From Deltaproteobacteria bacterium (GTDB lineage Bacteria > Myxococcota_A > Polyangia > Polyangiales > Houyiibacteriaceae), in contig JAEPMI010000014.1 in the NCBI GenBank assembly GCA_017644045.1, forward strand, positions 62,001 through 126,000: 64,000 bases of DNA, read 5' to 3'. Position 1 is the first letter of the stretch. Every line of letters starts with the position of its first letter. Both the position numbers and the translations under genes were made by a program. The notes under the pieces were generated by a model. It was not told the origin of the DNA. It did no database searches and worked only from the letters and a program-made list of their open reading frames with translations. Below are positions 51,843 to 61,338 of the stretch, piece by piece.

Positions 51843-53531
51843 ATGCTGCGACGAGCCCTCGCTCTGGTTCTTCTCTGTGCCTGCGGTGACGACGGCGGAG
51901 ACACCGACGACCTCACGCCGGACGCGACCATGCCCGACGCCAGCGCGGACATGGCCTCCCCGGGCGAGTGCACCATGGGCGATCCGCCCAGCGCCGACGC
52001 GGTCTGGACCGAGACCGGCTGGGTGACCGGGGCGGCCGCGGGCGAGGCCACGCGCTATCTCTCGATCCCCTTCGCCGCGCCGCCGGTCGGCGACCTCCGC
52101 TTCCGCGCGCCCGAACGAGCGGCTTGCTGGGACGGCGTCTTCGAGGCGACCTCCATCGGTCCGCGCTGCATGCAGGTCGAGGCCCTCGGCGCGTCGGCCG
52201 GGTCGATCATCGGCGAGGAGGACTGCCTGACGCTCAACGTCTGGGTCCCGAACGCCGAGCCGCCCGCTGGTGGCTTTCCGGTGCTCTTCTTCATCCACGG
52301 TGGGGCGTTCATCCAGGGCAGCGCGAACCAGCCGCTCGTGGCCGCCCTGCCGAGCTCGCTCTTCTACGAGGGCCGCGATCTGGCCGCGGCCGGTCCGGCC
52401 GTCGTGGTGTCCGCCAACTACCGCCTCGGTCCCTTCGGCTTCCTCGCGCACCCGGACCTCACCGCCGAGGCCGCCGGTGGCTCGGTCTCGAACTGGGGCC
52501 TGCAGGATCAGCGCGCCGCCCTCGAGTGGGTGCAGCGGAACATCGAAGGCTTCGGCGGCGCTCCCGAGCAGGTCACGATCTTCGGCGAGTCCGCCGGCGC
52601 CGTCTCGGTCTGCGCGCAGCTCGCGTCCGCCGGGTCCCGCGATCTCTTCGACGGCGCCATCATGCAGTCGGGTCTGTGCACCGCCGAGCCGATCGCCACG
52701 GCCGAGGCGCGCGGCGCGACCCGAGTCGCCGGCTCGGTCTGCGGCGACGCCGCCGACGCCATCGCGTGTCTTCGCGGCCTCACCGCGACCGAGCTCCTCG
52801 AGGAGCTGCCGGGCAGCACCTCGGTCGGCTCGATCAGCACCGGGCCCAGCGATGGCGCGTTCGGTCCGGTCCAGGACGGAGTGTTCCTCGAGGGATTGCC
52901 GAGCGCGGTCATCGCCAGCGGTGACGCGAGCGGCAAGCGTCTCGTGGTCGGCGCGAACGCCGAGGAGATGGCGCTCTTCTTCGCGGGGGTGACCGTCGAC
53001 ACCGAGGAGGACTTCGAGGACGCGGTCACGATGGGCTTCTCGCCCTTCGGCTCCGAGGTCGTCGACGGGGTGCTGGCGACCTACGACCCGGGCGACTACC
53101 CGACCCCCAAGGACGCGCTCATCGCGGTCTACGGGGACTTCCGGTTCGTCTGCTCGGCGCGGCTCACCGCCCAGCGCGCGGCGGAGGGTGGCCTCGAGTC
53201 GCGCCTCTACCATTTCCGCCGTCGCCCGGTGACGCCGATGGGCGAGCAGGCGGCGTCGCACGGCATCGAGCTCCTCTACGTCTTCGGCACGTTGAACGAC
53301 TTCCCCGGCTTCACCCCCGACCCCGCGGACGCTGCCGTGTCGGTCTCGATGATCGACTACTGGACCCTGTTCGCTGCAGGCGATCTGACCGGTGCGCCGA
53401 CCGCGTGGCCGACCTACGACGACACGACTCGCGAGGTGCTGGTCTTCGACGACCCGCTCGAGGGCACCACGGATCTGCGCGGCGCCGAGTGCGACTTCTG
53501 GATCCCGCTCTACGAGACCGTCGGGCTCTGA
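51843..53531 (+). CDS. Type-B carboxylesterase lipoprotein
   Basis: The product is 562 residues from ATG 51843, with lipobox L-L-C-A-C-G-D-D. It has the full type-B set: E-D-C-L-T-L-N-V (126-133), oxyanion hole I-H-G-G-A-F (151-156), nucleophile G-E-S-A-G with Ser250, an acidic motif G-A-N-A-E-E-M near 376, and catalytic His in A-S-H-G-I-E-L-L-Y-V. It probably hydrolyses esters at the cell surface; the substrate is unknown. Confidence 0.9.
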   Translation: MLRRALALVLLCACGDDGGDTDDLTPDATMPDASADMASPGECTMGDPPSADAVWTETGWVTGAAAGEATRYLSIPFAAPPVGDLRFRAPERAACWDGVFEATSIGPRCMQVEALGASAGSIIGEEDCLTLNVWVPNAEPPAGGFPVLFFIHGGAFIQGSANQPLVAALPSSLFYEGRDLAAAGPAVVVSANYRLGPFGFLAHPDLTAEAAGGSVSNWGLQDQRAALEWVQRNIEGFGGAPEQVTIFGESAGAVSVCAQLASAGSRDLFDGAIMQSGLCTAEPIATAEARGATRVAGSVCGDAADAIACLRGLTATELLEELPGSTSVGSISTGPSDGAFGPVQDGVFLEGLPSAVIASGDASGKRLVVGANAEEMALFFAGVTVDTEEDFEDAVTMGFSPFGSEVVDGVLATYDPGDYPTPKDALIAVYGDFRFVCSARLTAQRAAEGGLESRLYHFRRRPVTPMGEQAASHGIELLYVFGTLNDFPGFTPDPADAAVSVSMIDYWTLFAAGDLTGAPTAWPTYDDTTREVLVFDDPLEGTTDLRGAECDFWIPLYETVGL

Positions 53532-53582
53532 GCCTCCGCCGGGGGTCTCGTACCGCGGGTGATCTCGGCATACGCTGGGCGA

Positions 53583-54179
53583 GTGGACTCGCTGCCACAG
53601 CTGAGCGCGTACCTGGACTCGCTGCCCGCCGGGCTCGGGAGCTACCCGCACTGCCAGACCAAGGCGTCGCTGGTTCTCTCCGCACTTCGAGGGTTGGAGC
53701 AGGAGGAGCTGCTCGCCAGCGGTCTACCCACCGAGCTCGAGACCTTCATCCGGGAGCCGCCGCCACTCGGCTTGTGGGTCCCCGCCGTACTGAGCGACGC
53801 GATGTTCCACGCCTGCTGCGACGTCTTCTACCCGACCGAGTCGGCGATGCTGAAGTGGACCTACGAGCGCACCATCGACCTGGCGAAGAACCCGCTCTAC
53901 CGCGGTCTGCTGAAGGCCGTGGGTCCACGCCGCTGGTTCAAGATGGGCCCGAAGATCAACCGGCTCTTCCAGCGGGGCACGACCCTGGTGAACGAGGTGG
54001 GCGAGCGCCAGTGCATCTCGGAGATGACCTTCCCGCCCCGGTTGCACGACCACACCAACCTGATGAGCAACGTCCCCGTCATCCGCGCCACGGCGACGCT
54101 CAGCGGCGCCAAGGGCGTGCGCGCGAAGCTGGTCGAGCACTCGGACACGCACGCGCGCTACGAGTGCACCTGGCTCTGA
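53583..54179 (+). CDS. DUF2378-like protein (Myxococcales family)
   Basis: The product is about 198 residues from GTG 53583; a GTG at 53559 is also possible. The sequence layout Y-P-H-C-Q-T-K-A-S-L-V-L near residue 25, L-G-L-W-V-P-A-V-L near 60, then F-Y-P and a C-terminal beta-rich half ending Y-E-C-T-W-L, is like DUF2378 proteins, ~200-residue proteins largely confined to myxobacteria. Function is unknown. Confidence 0.55.
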   Translation: MDSLPQLSAYLDSLPAGLGSYPHCQTKASLVLSALRGLEQEELLASGLPTELETFIREPPPLGLWVPAVLSDAMFHACCDVFYPTESAMLKWTYERTIDLAKNPLYRGLLKAVGPRRWFKMGPKINRLFQRGTTLVNEVGERQCISEMTFPPRLHDHTNLMSNVPVIRATATLSGAKGVRAKLVEHSDTHARYECTWL

Positions 54180-54263
54180 AGGCCAATCGACGAGCTGTGA
54201 ATCGGTGCAGGAACCTGCTCAGCCGTGGCGACAGGAGCTTCTTCGGTGCTCGGCCTGCCCGCC

Positions 54264-54881
54264 TCAGAACGTTCCGCTCAGGCTCACCCTACCCAGACCG
54301 ACCGACATCGAGAGCGTGGAGCTCTCCATCGCGTGACCACGAATCGCCATCGGCAGGCCGATGACCATCAGTGCCCCACCGGTGGGACCGAGCGCGAAGA
54401 GGCCGACTCGCCGGGGTCTCGTCTCGCGCAGCGCGTCTGCGAGGGCGGTCACGCCCATGACCAGGCCGATGGCCGCGAGCGACCAGCCGGCCCGCACCAA
54501 CCGCCGTTGGCGCCGCTGTCGAAACTGCCGAACGGACTGGCTCTCACCGCGCAACGCCAACACCGCGCTCCGCAGCTCGAACTCGCCGACCTTCCAGACG
54601 CCGAACGCGATGGTCGCGAATGGAAGGCTGACCCCGGCGATGATCGTGTACCGCGCCGCCGCCGGCCCCCAGTCGTCCTGACGGAGGCCTCCCACGGTGC
54701 CCACGGTCAGGCCTGCGGCGCCCAGGGCCGCGATCGCACCCGCCCACCGCTTCTGGCGCTTCAGCGCTTCGATGTTCACGCCCTCCTCCATCGCGCCCGA
54801 CTCGGGCACCTCCGCCCGAGCGGTAGCGCTCGCCAGAGCGAACCAGCACAGGACGAGCAGGGAGCGAGTCAGACGAGCCAT
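54264..54881 (-). CDS. Membrane protein with signal peptide, unknown function
   Basis: The product is 205 residues from ATG 54881. A cleavable signal peptide ends A-T-A-R-A. Four hydrophobic helices follow (A-G-A-I-A-A-L-G-A-A-G-L-T-V-G-T-V-G-G near 45, then near 75, 130 and 165), and an Arg/Gln-rich cytoplasmic stretch (Q-F-R-Q-R-R-Q-R-R) lies near 118. No family is recognised. Confidence 0.65.
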   Translation of the reverse strand: MARLTRSLLVLCWFALASATARAEVPESGAMEEGVNIEALKRQKRWAGAIAALGAAGLTVGTVGGLRQDDWGPAAARYTIIAGVSLPFATIAFGVWKVGEFELRSAVLALRGESQSVRQFRQRRQRRLVRAGWSLAAIGLVMGVTALADALRETRPRRVGLFALGPTGGALMVIGLPMAIRGHAMESSTLSMSVGLGRVSLSGTF

Positions 54882-55283
54882 GTGGCTGACCCATCGCAAG
54901 AACGCGGCCAGCGCGATTCCTCGACGTCGACCGTGATCCGTATCGGCAACCGTGAGGCATGCGCCACAGGGAGTGCTCACGTGGCTCAGATCTGCGCAGC
55001 TTTCGTTCACCTGCGTTTCGAGCACGTTTCAGACGCGGAGAATTGGACGCCTGGTTTCGGAAAAGGTCATGATCCCAGGCACTTGGCGGCGAATTTTCCA
55101 ACGTTCGGCGACAAGGAATTACATCTGCGTGACAATTGATGGGCTGCGTCTTGGTGCGATCCAGCCCATCGTTCACCACCGCTCTGGTGACCGGTCGAGG
55201 CCCCTCTCCAGGGGCCATCAGAAGGCACCGAGCTGCCCGCCGCGACCCGGTCGCGGCGCCCCCGGAACGACAAAGAGGATTCG
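54882..55283. promoter_or_regulatory. Long 5' region of the glycosyltransferase gene
   Basis: This is a 402-base divergent intergenic region. Near 55040-55140 it is less GC-rich (GGAGAATTGG, GAATTTTCCA, GGAATTACAT), a likely promoter zone. Between about 55140 and 55260 three GC-rich stems can be drawn, including GCCCCT-CTCC-AGGGGC and CCGCGACC-C-GGTCGCGG. A good ribosome-binding site AAAGAGGA precedes the ATG at 55284. Confidence 0.4.
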
Positions 55284-56738
55284 ATGGAAACCGTCATCAT
55301 CGTGCTGTACCTGATCGCGCTGACGATCCTGGGCATCTACGGCGCCCACCGCAGCCACCTGCTGATGCTCTACCTGAAGCATCGCAAGAACACGCCGAAG
55401 CCCCTCCGCGAGTTCGAGGAGGACGAGCTCCCGACGGTCACCATCCAGCTGCCGATGTTCAACGAGATGTACGTCGTGGACCGGCTCCTCGATGGCATCA
55501 CGGCGATCGACTACCCGAAGGAGAAGGTCCAGATCCAGGTCCTCGACGACTCCACCGACGAGACGGTGCAGATCGCGAAGGCCAAGGTCGACGAGCTCCT
55601 CGAGAAGGGCTGGGACGTCGAGTACCGGCACCGCACCGACCGCACCGGCTTCAAGGCCGGCGCCCTCGAAGAAGGCCTCGAGACCGCCAAGGGCGAGCTC
55701 ATCATGGTCTTCGACGCGGACTTCGTTCCGACCCCGGGTGTGCTCCGCAAGCTCGTCGACCACTTCACCGACCCGAAGGTCGGCATGGTCCAGGCCCGCT
55801 GGGGCCACATCAACAAGGACTACTCGGTCCTGACCCAGTGCCAGTCGATGATGCTCGACGGCCACTTCGTGATCGAGCACATCGCGCGCAACCGCTCGGG
55901 CCGCTTCTTCAACTTCAACGGCACGGCGGGCGTCTGGCGTAAGGAGACGATCATCGACGCCGGCGGTTGGGAGCACGACACCGTCACCGAGGACATGGAC
56001 CTCAGCTTCCGCGCCCAGATGAAGGGCTGGCGTTTCGTGTACGTGCCCGAGGCGATCGCCCCGGCCGAGCTGCCCTGCGAGATGAACTCCTTCAAGACCC
56101 AGCAGTTCCGTTGGGCGAAGGGCTCCGCGCAGACGACCAAGAAGCTGCTCTGGACCGTCCTCCGGACGCCGATGCCCTTCAAGGTGAAGCTCGAGCTGGT
56201 CATGCACCTGACCAACAACTTCGCGTACCTCTTCCTGGTCGTGCTCGCGGCGCTTCAGCTGCCCAACATGCTGATCCGTCGCGGCATGGACCACCCGGAG
56301 CTCCTGCTCCTCGACGTCCCGCTCTTCGCGGCGACCTGCGGCTCGATCTGCGTCTTCTACCTGGTCACGCACCGCGCGCTCTACGACAACCTCTGGGGCG
56401 CCATCAAGCGCCTGCCGCTGATGATGGCGCTCGGCATCGGGCTCTCCATCAACAACGCCCGCGCCGTCCTCGAAGGCCTCTTCGGCAAGGACCTCGAGTT
56501 CGTCCGCACGCCGAAGCACGGCGTTCACGGCGAAGACAAGAGCGCCGAGTGGAAGCGCAAGAAGTACAAGGCGAAGTTCCCGATCCACTCGCTCCTCGAG
56601 CTGGCCTTCGGTGTCTACTTCGTCGTCACCATCGTGCTCGCGGTGATCACCGGAAGCTGGGTCTCGATCCCCTTCCTGGTGCTCTTCATGGTCGGCTTCC
56701 TCTACGTCGGCGCGCTGAGCCTCTACCAGACCCGCTGA
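55284..56738 (+). CDS. Family 2 glycosyltransferase (cellulose-synthase/CslA-like)
   Basis: The product is 484 residues with a strong AGAGGA ribosome-binding site. One membrane helix lies at the N-terminus and four near the C-terminus (~300-365 and ~430-480). The GT2 core has Q-V-L-D-D-S-T-D-E-T, F-D-A-D-F (DxD), T-E-D-M-D-L-S-F-R-A-Q and Q-Q-F-R-W-A-K-G, the D,D,D,QxxRW set of processive beta-glycosyl transferases. The overall size and order are close to CslA/mannan or ceramide-type glycosyltransferases. Sugar and acceptor are unknown. Confidence 0.88.
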   Translation: METVIIVLYLIALTILGIYGAHRSHLLMLYLKHRKNTPKPLREFEEDELPTVTIQLPMFNEMYVVDRLLDGITAIDYPKEKVQIQVLDDSTDETVQIAKAKVDELLEKGWDVEYRHRTDRTGFKAGALEEGLETAKGELIMVFDADFVPTPGVLRKLVDHFTDPKVGMVQARWGHINKDYSVLTQCQSMMLDGHFVIEHIARNRSGRFFNFNGTAGVWRKETIIDAGGWEHDTVTEDMDLSFRAQMKGWRFVYVPEAIAPAELPCEMNSFKTQQFRWAKGSAQTTKKLLWTVLRTPMPFKVKLELVMHLTNNFAYLFLVVLAALQLPNMLIRRGMDHPELLLLDVPLFAATCGSICVFYLVTHRALYDNLWGAIKRLPLMMALGIGLSINNARAVLEGLFGKDLEFVRTPKHGVHGEDKSAEWKRKKYKAKFPIHSLLELAFGVYFVVTIVLAVITGSWVSIPFLVLFMVGFLYVGALSLYQTR

Positions 56739-56739
56739 A

Positions 56740-56761
56740 GGTTGGAGCGAGAGCTCCAACC
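56740..56761 (+). terminator. Hairpin after the glycosyltransferase gene
   Basis: GGTTGGAGC (56740-56748), GNRA-type loop GAGA, GCTCCAACC (56753-56761). It begins two bases after the stop codon and is followed by CCCTTG hexamers. Confidence 0.6.
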
Positions 56762-56800
56762 CCCTTGCCCTTGCCCTTGCCCTTCGGGGCTACCTAGACG

Positions 56801-56840
56801 AACGAGCCCCCTGGTCACCGACCCGGGGGCTCGTTGCTTT
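56801..56840. terminator. Rho-independent-type terminator
   Basis: AACGAGCCCCC (56801-56811) and GGGGGCTCGTT (56825-56835) form a perfect 11-bp stem with a 13-base loop, followed by GCTTTT on the + strand. It lies between convergent genes and fits the classical terminator layout better than any other stem in the window. Confidence 0.75.
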
Positions 56841-56851
56841 TCGGCGCCGCC

Positions 56852-57649
56852 TCAGCCGCGAGCGATGATCAGCGAGCCCTCATGAATGCCCGCCGAGAGC
56901 GCCGCGTCGCCGAGCACCCTCGTCGCCACGGCCACCGCCTCGTCGTTGTCGCCGATGTCACGCAGCGCTCGGCCCAGCACCTCGGTCTCGAGGGCCCTGG
57001 CGACGCCGAGTGTGCCGAGCAGGAAGGTGTCGCCCGGTTGGAGCGGTGCCCCGAGCACGTCCAGGGGCGTCTCGTCGTCGTCGGCGCTGGTGCCGGCCGT
57101 CAGCAGCTCGAGGTAACCCGCGCGCGAGAGGAAGATGGCCCCACCACCGCAGCGCGCCGCCCAGAAGAAGTGCTCGTTGGTGAAGAGCACCACCGCCGAC
57201 GCGCGACCCTCTTCGGCGATGCCGGAGGCCTGCGTCGCCTCCTGGGCGTCGATCATCGCCTCGCGAAGGTCGCGGACGAGGTTGGCCTGCGCTCGCCCGT
57301 CACCGGCGATGTCGTGCGTCGGCAAACAGCGGACGATGGCGCGCGCGAGGTGGTCGAGGAGCAGCGCACTCATCCCGCGCTTGGCCGCGTCCAGGAACGC
57401 GTGCCCCTCCACGACCAAGCTCAGCTGGCCCGCCGGGGACGCGTGCGACTCACGGGCCGGACGGTCGGCGTCCACGAGGATCAGCTGACGTTGGAGCTCG
57501 TAGATGCCGTGACGACAGGCGCCCTTCCCGAGATCGAGACCCGTACCGACGAGTCCAATGCGCTGGCGTTCTTCTCGGACCGCTTTGAGTTGCGTGCCCG
57601 ATGTGCTCCGCCGCCCCGCTCGCCCCAGCTCTTCTTCCGCCCAGCCCAT
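56852..57649 (-). CDS. PP2C-like pseudophosphatase
   Basis: The product is 265 residues from ATG 57649, with GGGAGG six bases upstream. The order of elements follows PP2C phosphatases: L-S-L-V-V-E-G-H-A-F near 78, G-R-A-S-A-V-V-L-F-T near 152, L-Q-P-G-D-T-F-L-L-G-T-L-G-V near 205, and a C-terminal G-S-L-I-I-A-R. In active enzymes these positions read V-A-D-G, G-T-T, S-D-G and D-N; here the metal-binding aspartates are replaced (E-G, T-L-G, E-G). Catalysis is therefore unlikely, and a binding or regulatory role is inferred. Confidence 0.68.
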   Translation of the reverse strand: MGWAEEELGRAGRRSTSGTQLKAVREERQRIGLVGTGLDLGKGACRHGIYELQRQLILVDADRPARESHASPAGQLSLVVEGHAFLDAAKRGMSALLLDHLARAIVRCLPTHDIAGDGRAQANLVRDLREAMIDAQEATQASGIAEEGRASAVVLFTNEHFFWAARCGGGAIFLSRAGYLELLTAGTSADDDETPLDVLGAPLQPGDTFLLGTLGVARALETEVLGRALRDIGDNDEAVAVATRVLGDAALSAGIHEGSLIIARG

Positions 57650-57969
57650 CGTCGCCTCCCGATGTCGTCGTCTGCCCCGTGTGATCTTGGTTCGTACTCG
57701 CTCGTGCGACGTTTCAGGGCACGTCGCGATCACCCGAAAAAGACACGAGCACGCATCACCTCGATGGTAACCGAGGCTACGCGTGCCCGCGCCGAGACCA
57801 CGGTGCCCCCCGGCCACCCGTGATTCGGACGTTTATGGAGATGCAAACAACGTGCTTCGGCGCCGCGCCCGAGATCACTCTCGTTTCGGCGAAGGTTCCC
57901 CCGAGAGCCTGAGACAGCCGGTCGCAGTTGGGGGTGCGAACCCCCGGACAGCGCTGCGCGCCGACCCCT
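57650..57969. other. Intergenic region, 320 bp
   Basis: No coding sequence is supported here. A stem GGGGGT-GCGA-ACCCCC with a GNRA tetraloop lies at 57930-57945, just downstream of the - strand gene ending at 57970, and may be its terminator. The remainder must hold the promoter of the PP2C-like gene; none was recognised. Confidence 0.5.
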
Positions 57970-58374
57970 TCAGGGCAGGATTTCGAACGTGCAGCGAACG
58001 GTCCAATCGGGCGGCGGGAGCGCACGCTCGTCCTCGAGCGAGCCATCGGCGCCGACGTGGACCACGTCACCGTTCCCTCGAACGAAACGGTACCCGCTCC
58101 GGTCGGTCTCGATCGCCTGCAGCTTGCCCAGCTGGTCGTGGTTGATCCCGATCAGCCGGCAGCGGGCCTCGTAGCGGGGCTTCTCGAGCCCGGCCGCGAG
58201 CACCGTGAAGGACGAAGGGGGCGGCGGCACCGGACCACGGAATACGAAGACCGATTCCTGGCCGTGCGCCAGCGCCTGGTCCTGACCGAACCAGCGCGGC
58301 GCCCACAACGCCTCGAAGATCGTGCCTTCGTTTTCCTCCGAGCTCACCATCGCTCCATCGAACTGACCGGTCAT
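57970..58374 (-). CDS. Hypothetical protein coupled to the helicase gene
   Basis: The product is 134 residues from ATG 58374, which overlaps the helicase TGA (ATGA). Its composition is that of a real soluble protein (E-A-L-W-A-P-R-W-F-G-Q-D-Q, E-S-V-F-V-F-R-G, W-T-V-R-C-T-F-E-I), predicted mostly beta. No family is recognised. Its coupling to a repair helicase is the only clue to function. Confidence 0.65.
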   Translation of the reverse strand: MTGQFDGAMVSSEENEGTIFEALWAPRWFGQDQALAHGQESVFVFRGPVPPPPSSFTVLAAGLEKPRYEARCRLIGINHDQLGKLQAIETDRSGYRFVRGNGDVVHVGADGSLEDERALPPPDWTVRCTFEILP

Positions 58375-60419
58375 TCGCGCAACCGAGCCAAGAGCGCGCT
58401 GGCCATGTCGGCCATCTCCTCCGCCTCCAGCGGACGCGCTCCGTGGGGAGAATAGGACTCCCAGGCATGATCGGGGAAGCCCTCCAGAAAGCGGCTCGGC
58501 ACCCGCGGTCGCACCTGCCCACGCATGGTCCGTCTTTCGGGACGCGTCAGATAGAGCAGCTCTCTCGCGCGCGTCACGCCGACATAGAAGAGCCGACGCT
58601 CTTCGTCGACATCGGTGGGGGCAGCCTCGGTCACCTTGGGGTCGGTCGTACGCGAGTGTGGGAGCTGACCTTCCACGCAGCCGATCAGAAAAACGACGTC
58701 GAACTCGAGGCCCTTCGAGGAGTGAAGCGAGGAGAGCGTGACCCTGTTGCCAGGGTCGCTCTCTTCCTCCTCTTCGGCGCGGAGCGTGAGGCTGTTCAGG
58801 AACTGAGGGAGCGTGACGCGCTCGGCCCGGCTTCGCTTCTCGTAGCGCTCGATGGCGCGGAGCAGGAACGAGAGGTTGTCCTTCCGCCGCTCGCCGTGCT
58901 TGCTGTCGTCGCTCTCGATCATGCCCATGTAGCCGGTCTCGCGGAGGAGGGTCCGGGTGATCTCCACCAGGCTCCCGTCGGCCCGCAGACCGGCGCGCGC
59001 CTTGTCGACCGCGTCCCAGAAGCGTGCCGCCGAGGCCTTCGCTCGCGAGGGCACGTCGAGCTCGTCCAGTTGGCGCATCGCCGCGGCGAAGGTCACGCCG
59101 GTCCGCGACGCGTGCGCGCGTGCGCGGGCCATCGTCTGCTGACCGATGCCGCGGCTCGGGTTCACCAACGCGCGCCGCAGTGAGAGCGAGTCGCGCGGAC
59201 TGACCAACACCCGGAGGTAGGCGACGGCGTCCTTGACCTCTTTGCGGTCGAAGAACTGAGTGCCGCCGAAGAGCTTGTAGGGCACGCCGCCGATGCGTAG
59301 CTCCTCTTCGAGGATCCGCGCCTGCTGGTTCGAGCGGTAGAGCACGGCCATGTTGCCGAAGCGAATGGGCTGACCGTCCGGGCTCGCGTCGGTGCCCTTC
59401 GCGAGCGCGCGGATCTCGCTGACCAGGAACTTCGCCTCGTGGGCCGCGTCGGGCAGGGCGACCATGCGTACCTTCGGGCCCGGCCCCTTCGCGGAGCGCA
59501 GCGTCTTGTCGTGACGCTTCGCGCGGCTCTGCGCGATGACGGCGTTCGCCACGTCGAGGATCGGCTTGCGACTCCGGTAGTTGGTCTCGAGCTTCACCAC
59601 CTTCGCGCCCGGGAAGTAGCGCTCGAAGTCGAGGATGTTGCCGACGTCCGCTCCGCGCCATCCGTAGATGGACTGGTCGTCGTCGCCGACCACGCAGACG
59701 TTGTTGAGCTCGTTGGCGAGGCGGCGAACCAGCTCGAGCTGCGAGCGGTTCGTGTCCTGGAACTCGTCGACCAGCAGGTGCCGGAAGCGCTGCTGCCACT
59801 TCTTCCGGATGTCCTCACGATCGCGGAGGATCCGCACCGGCAGAACGACGAGGTCGTCGAAGTCGACCGCGTGCATCGAGCGGAGCTGGTCCTCGTAGAC
59901 CGGGTACACCTCACGCGCGATCGCGTCGTATTCGAAGTCGCTGTGCTTCACGTCCTCGGGCGCGAGGAAGGCGTTCTTCCAGAGCGAGATGCGCGAGAGG
60001 ATGGCGCCGATGTCCAGGCTCCGGTCGTGGCCCTGGCGGAGGATCTCCCGGAGCAGGCCGAGCACGTCGCCCTGATCGAAGATCACGAACTTGCCGTCGT
60101 AGCCGAGGGCCTCGTTCTCCTCTCGGAGGAAGCGAACGCCGAACGAGTGGAAGGTCGACAGCCAGAGCTCGTCCGAGGCCTTCTCGCCGACCAGCTTGGC
60201 CATGCGCTCGCGCATCTCGGCCGCGGCCTTGTTGGTGAAGCTCACCGCGAGGATCGACCGCGGGTTGATCCCGCGCTCCAGCAGCCGGGCGATCCGCCGG
60301 GTGATCACGCGGGTCTTGCCGCTGCCCGCACCGGCCAGCACCAGCATCGGCCCCTGCGCGTGTTCGACGGCGTCGTACTGCTCCCGGTTCAGATCCCCGG
60401 TATTCGGTGCGCCCGCCAT
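58371..60419 (-). CDS. UvrD/PcrA/Rep-type DNA helicase
   Basis: The product is 682 residues from ATG 60419. All superfamily 1A motifs are present: Q motif L-N-R-E-Q-Y-D-A-V, Walker A G-A-G-S-G-K-T, Walker B V-D-E-F-Q-D-T-N, G-D-D-D-Q-S-I-Y-G-W-R-G-A, N-Y-R-S, S-S-K-G-L-E-F and E-E-R-R-L-F-Y-V-G-V-T-R-A. These 3'-5' helicases act in nucleotide excision and mismatch repair and in removing stalled complexes. The length is typical of PcrA/Rep. UvrD, PcrA and Rep cannot be separated by eye. Confidence 0.95.
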   Translation of the reverse strand: MAGAPNTGDLNREQYDAVEHAQGPMLVLAGAGSGKTRVITRRIARLLERGINPRSILAVSFTNKAAAEMRERMAKLVGEKASDELWLSTFHSFGVRFLREENEALGYDGKFVIFDQGDVLGLLREILRQGHDRSLDIGAILSRISLWKNAFLAPEDVKHSDFEYDAIAREVYPVYEDQLRSMHAVDFDDLVVLPVRILRDREDIRKKWQQRFRHLLVDEFQDTNRSQLELVRRLANELNNVCVVGDDDQSIYGWRGADVGNILDFERYFPGAKVVKLETNYRSRKPILDVANAVIAQSRAKRHDKTLRSAKGPGPKVRMVALPDAAHEAKFLVSEIRALAKGTDASPDGQPIRFGNMAVLYRSNQQARILEEELRIGGVPYKLFGGTQFFDRKEVKDAVAYLRVLVSPRDSLSLRRALVNPSRGIGQQTMARARAHASRTGVTFAAAMRQLDELDVPSRAKASAARFWDAVDKARAGLRADGSLVEITRTLLRETGYMGMIESDDSKHGERRKDNLSFLLRAIERYEKRSRAERVTLPQFLNSLTLRAEEEEESDPGNRVTLSSLHSSKGLEFDVVFLIGCVEGQLPHSRTTDPKVTEAAPTDVDEERRLFYVGVTRARELLYLTRPERRTMRGQVRPRVPSRFLEGFPDHAWESYSPHGARPLEAEEMADMASALLARLRE

Positions 60420-60495
60420 TCGGACGCACGACGTAGCGCGACCCGCGGTCGCTTTCAACGGCCACCGCCGAATGTGACGACCGTGACGAGCCGGG

Positions 60496-61269
60496 TCAGA
60501 GCTCGTCGGCCCGGAGCCAGCCGGCGGTCAGCCAGGGGCTGGCCGGGTGGTCGAGGAACATCTTCGCGATTTCGCCCTGGTTGCGTAGGTGGGGCGAGTC
60601 GCCACCCCAGATGGCGCGACCGAGCACGTAGCTGCGGGCGTAGTCGGGCCAGCCGGCGAAGAGCTGCAGAGCGATGCGACCGGCTCGGGACGCCACGTGC
60701 AGGGCGTCGTCCTCCTGCAGGTACGCCGCACCGACCGCCATCCGGGCCACGGTCACCGCGCGCCCGAGGTCGTAGGCCTTGGCGGTGATGGGCGGCGCGT
60801 CTGCTGGCATGAGCTCGATCTCCGCCAACACGGCTCGAGCCCCGGGGGCGTAGCGGACGAACTCCTCGCGATCGCTGGGTGGCCACTCGGGGTGGAGCCG
60901 CGCCATCGTCTCGAGGGCGGCGGGATCCCGGCAGAGGCGTTGCGCGTCGTCGAGGATGGGGCCGTGCCCGTGCTCGAGCAGGCCGTCGAGCTGGTGGCGG
61001 GCGGTCGTCGCGTCGTGAATGCTCCAAGCCTCCGCGAGCCAGGGAACGGCGATGGCGCTCGACTGTCGCGTCTCGACCACGTTGACCGGGAGGCGGTTGT
61101 CCTCGTTTAGGATCGCGCCGAGGGACATCAGCCGGGTCACTCGCGAGTCGAGCGGCGCCTTGGCGTAGCGCCACATGTAGGCGTCGGGATGGTTGGCGCC
61201 TGGCTGTGGCGCTTGTCCCAGCTGGTTGACCTGACTCGCCAGCTCTTTGATGCGATTCCAGAGACCCAC
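60496..61269 (-). CDS. DUF1266-domain protein
   Basis: The product is about 257 residues from GTG 61269; GTG 61275 is also possible. The C-terminal two-thirds match DUF1266: W-S-I-H-D-A-T-T-A-R-H-Q-L-D-G-L-L near 80, A-Y-D-L-G-R-A-V-T-V-A-R near 165 and A-G-W-P-D-Y-A-R-S-Y-V-L-G-R-A-I-W near 205. Members in other bacteria have no settled function; some lie in toxin-immunity settings. No signal peptide is present. Confidence 0.75.
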   Translation of the reverse strand: MGLWNRIKELASQVNQLGQAPQPGANHPDAYMWRYAKAPLDSRVTRLMSLGAILNEDNRLPVNVVETRQSSAIAVPWLAEAWSIHDATTARHQLDGLLEHGHGPILDDAQRLCRDPAALETMARLHPEWPPSDREEFVRYAPGARAVLAEIELMPADAPPITAKAYDLGRAVTVARMAVGAAYLQEDDALHVASRAGRIALQLFAGWPDYARSYVLGRAIWGGDSPHLRNQGEIAKMFLDHPASPWLTAGWLRADEL

Positions 61270-61338
61270 GGCCACTGAATAGCCGACCGGACGGCGTTTG
61301 CACGCAGCGGCTCGCGAACTCCGATAGAATCGGCCGCG

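Noticed and set aside
57920-57950. tRNA T-arm-like stem (GGGGGT-GCGA-ACCCCC)
   Set aside because: The loop lacks the TTCRA pattern on either strand and no acceptor, D or anticodon arm can be drawn, so it is only a hairpin.
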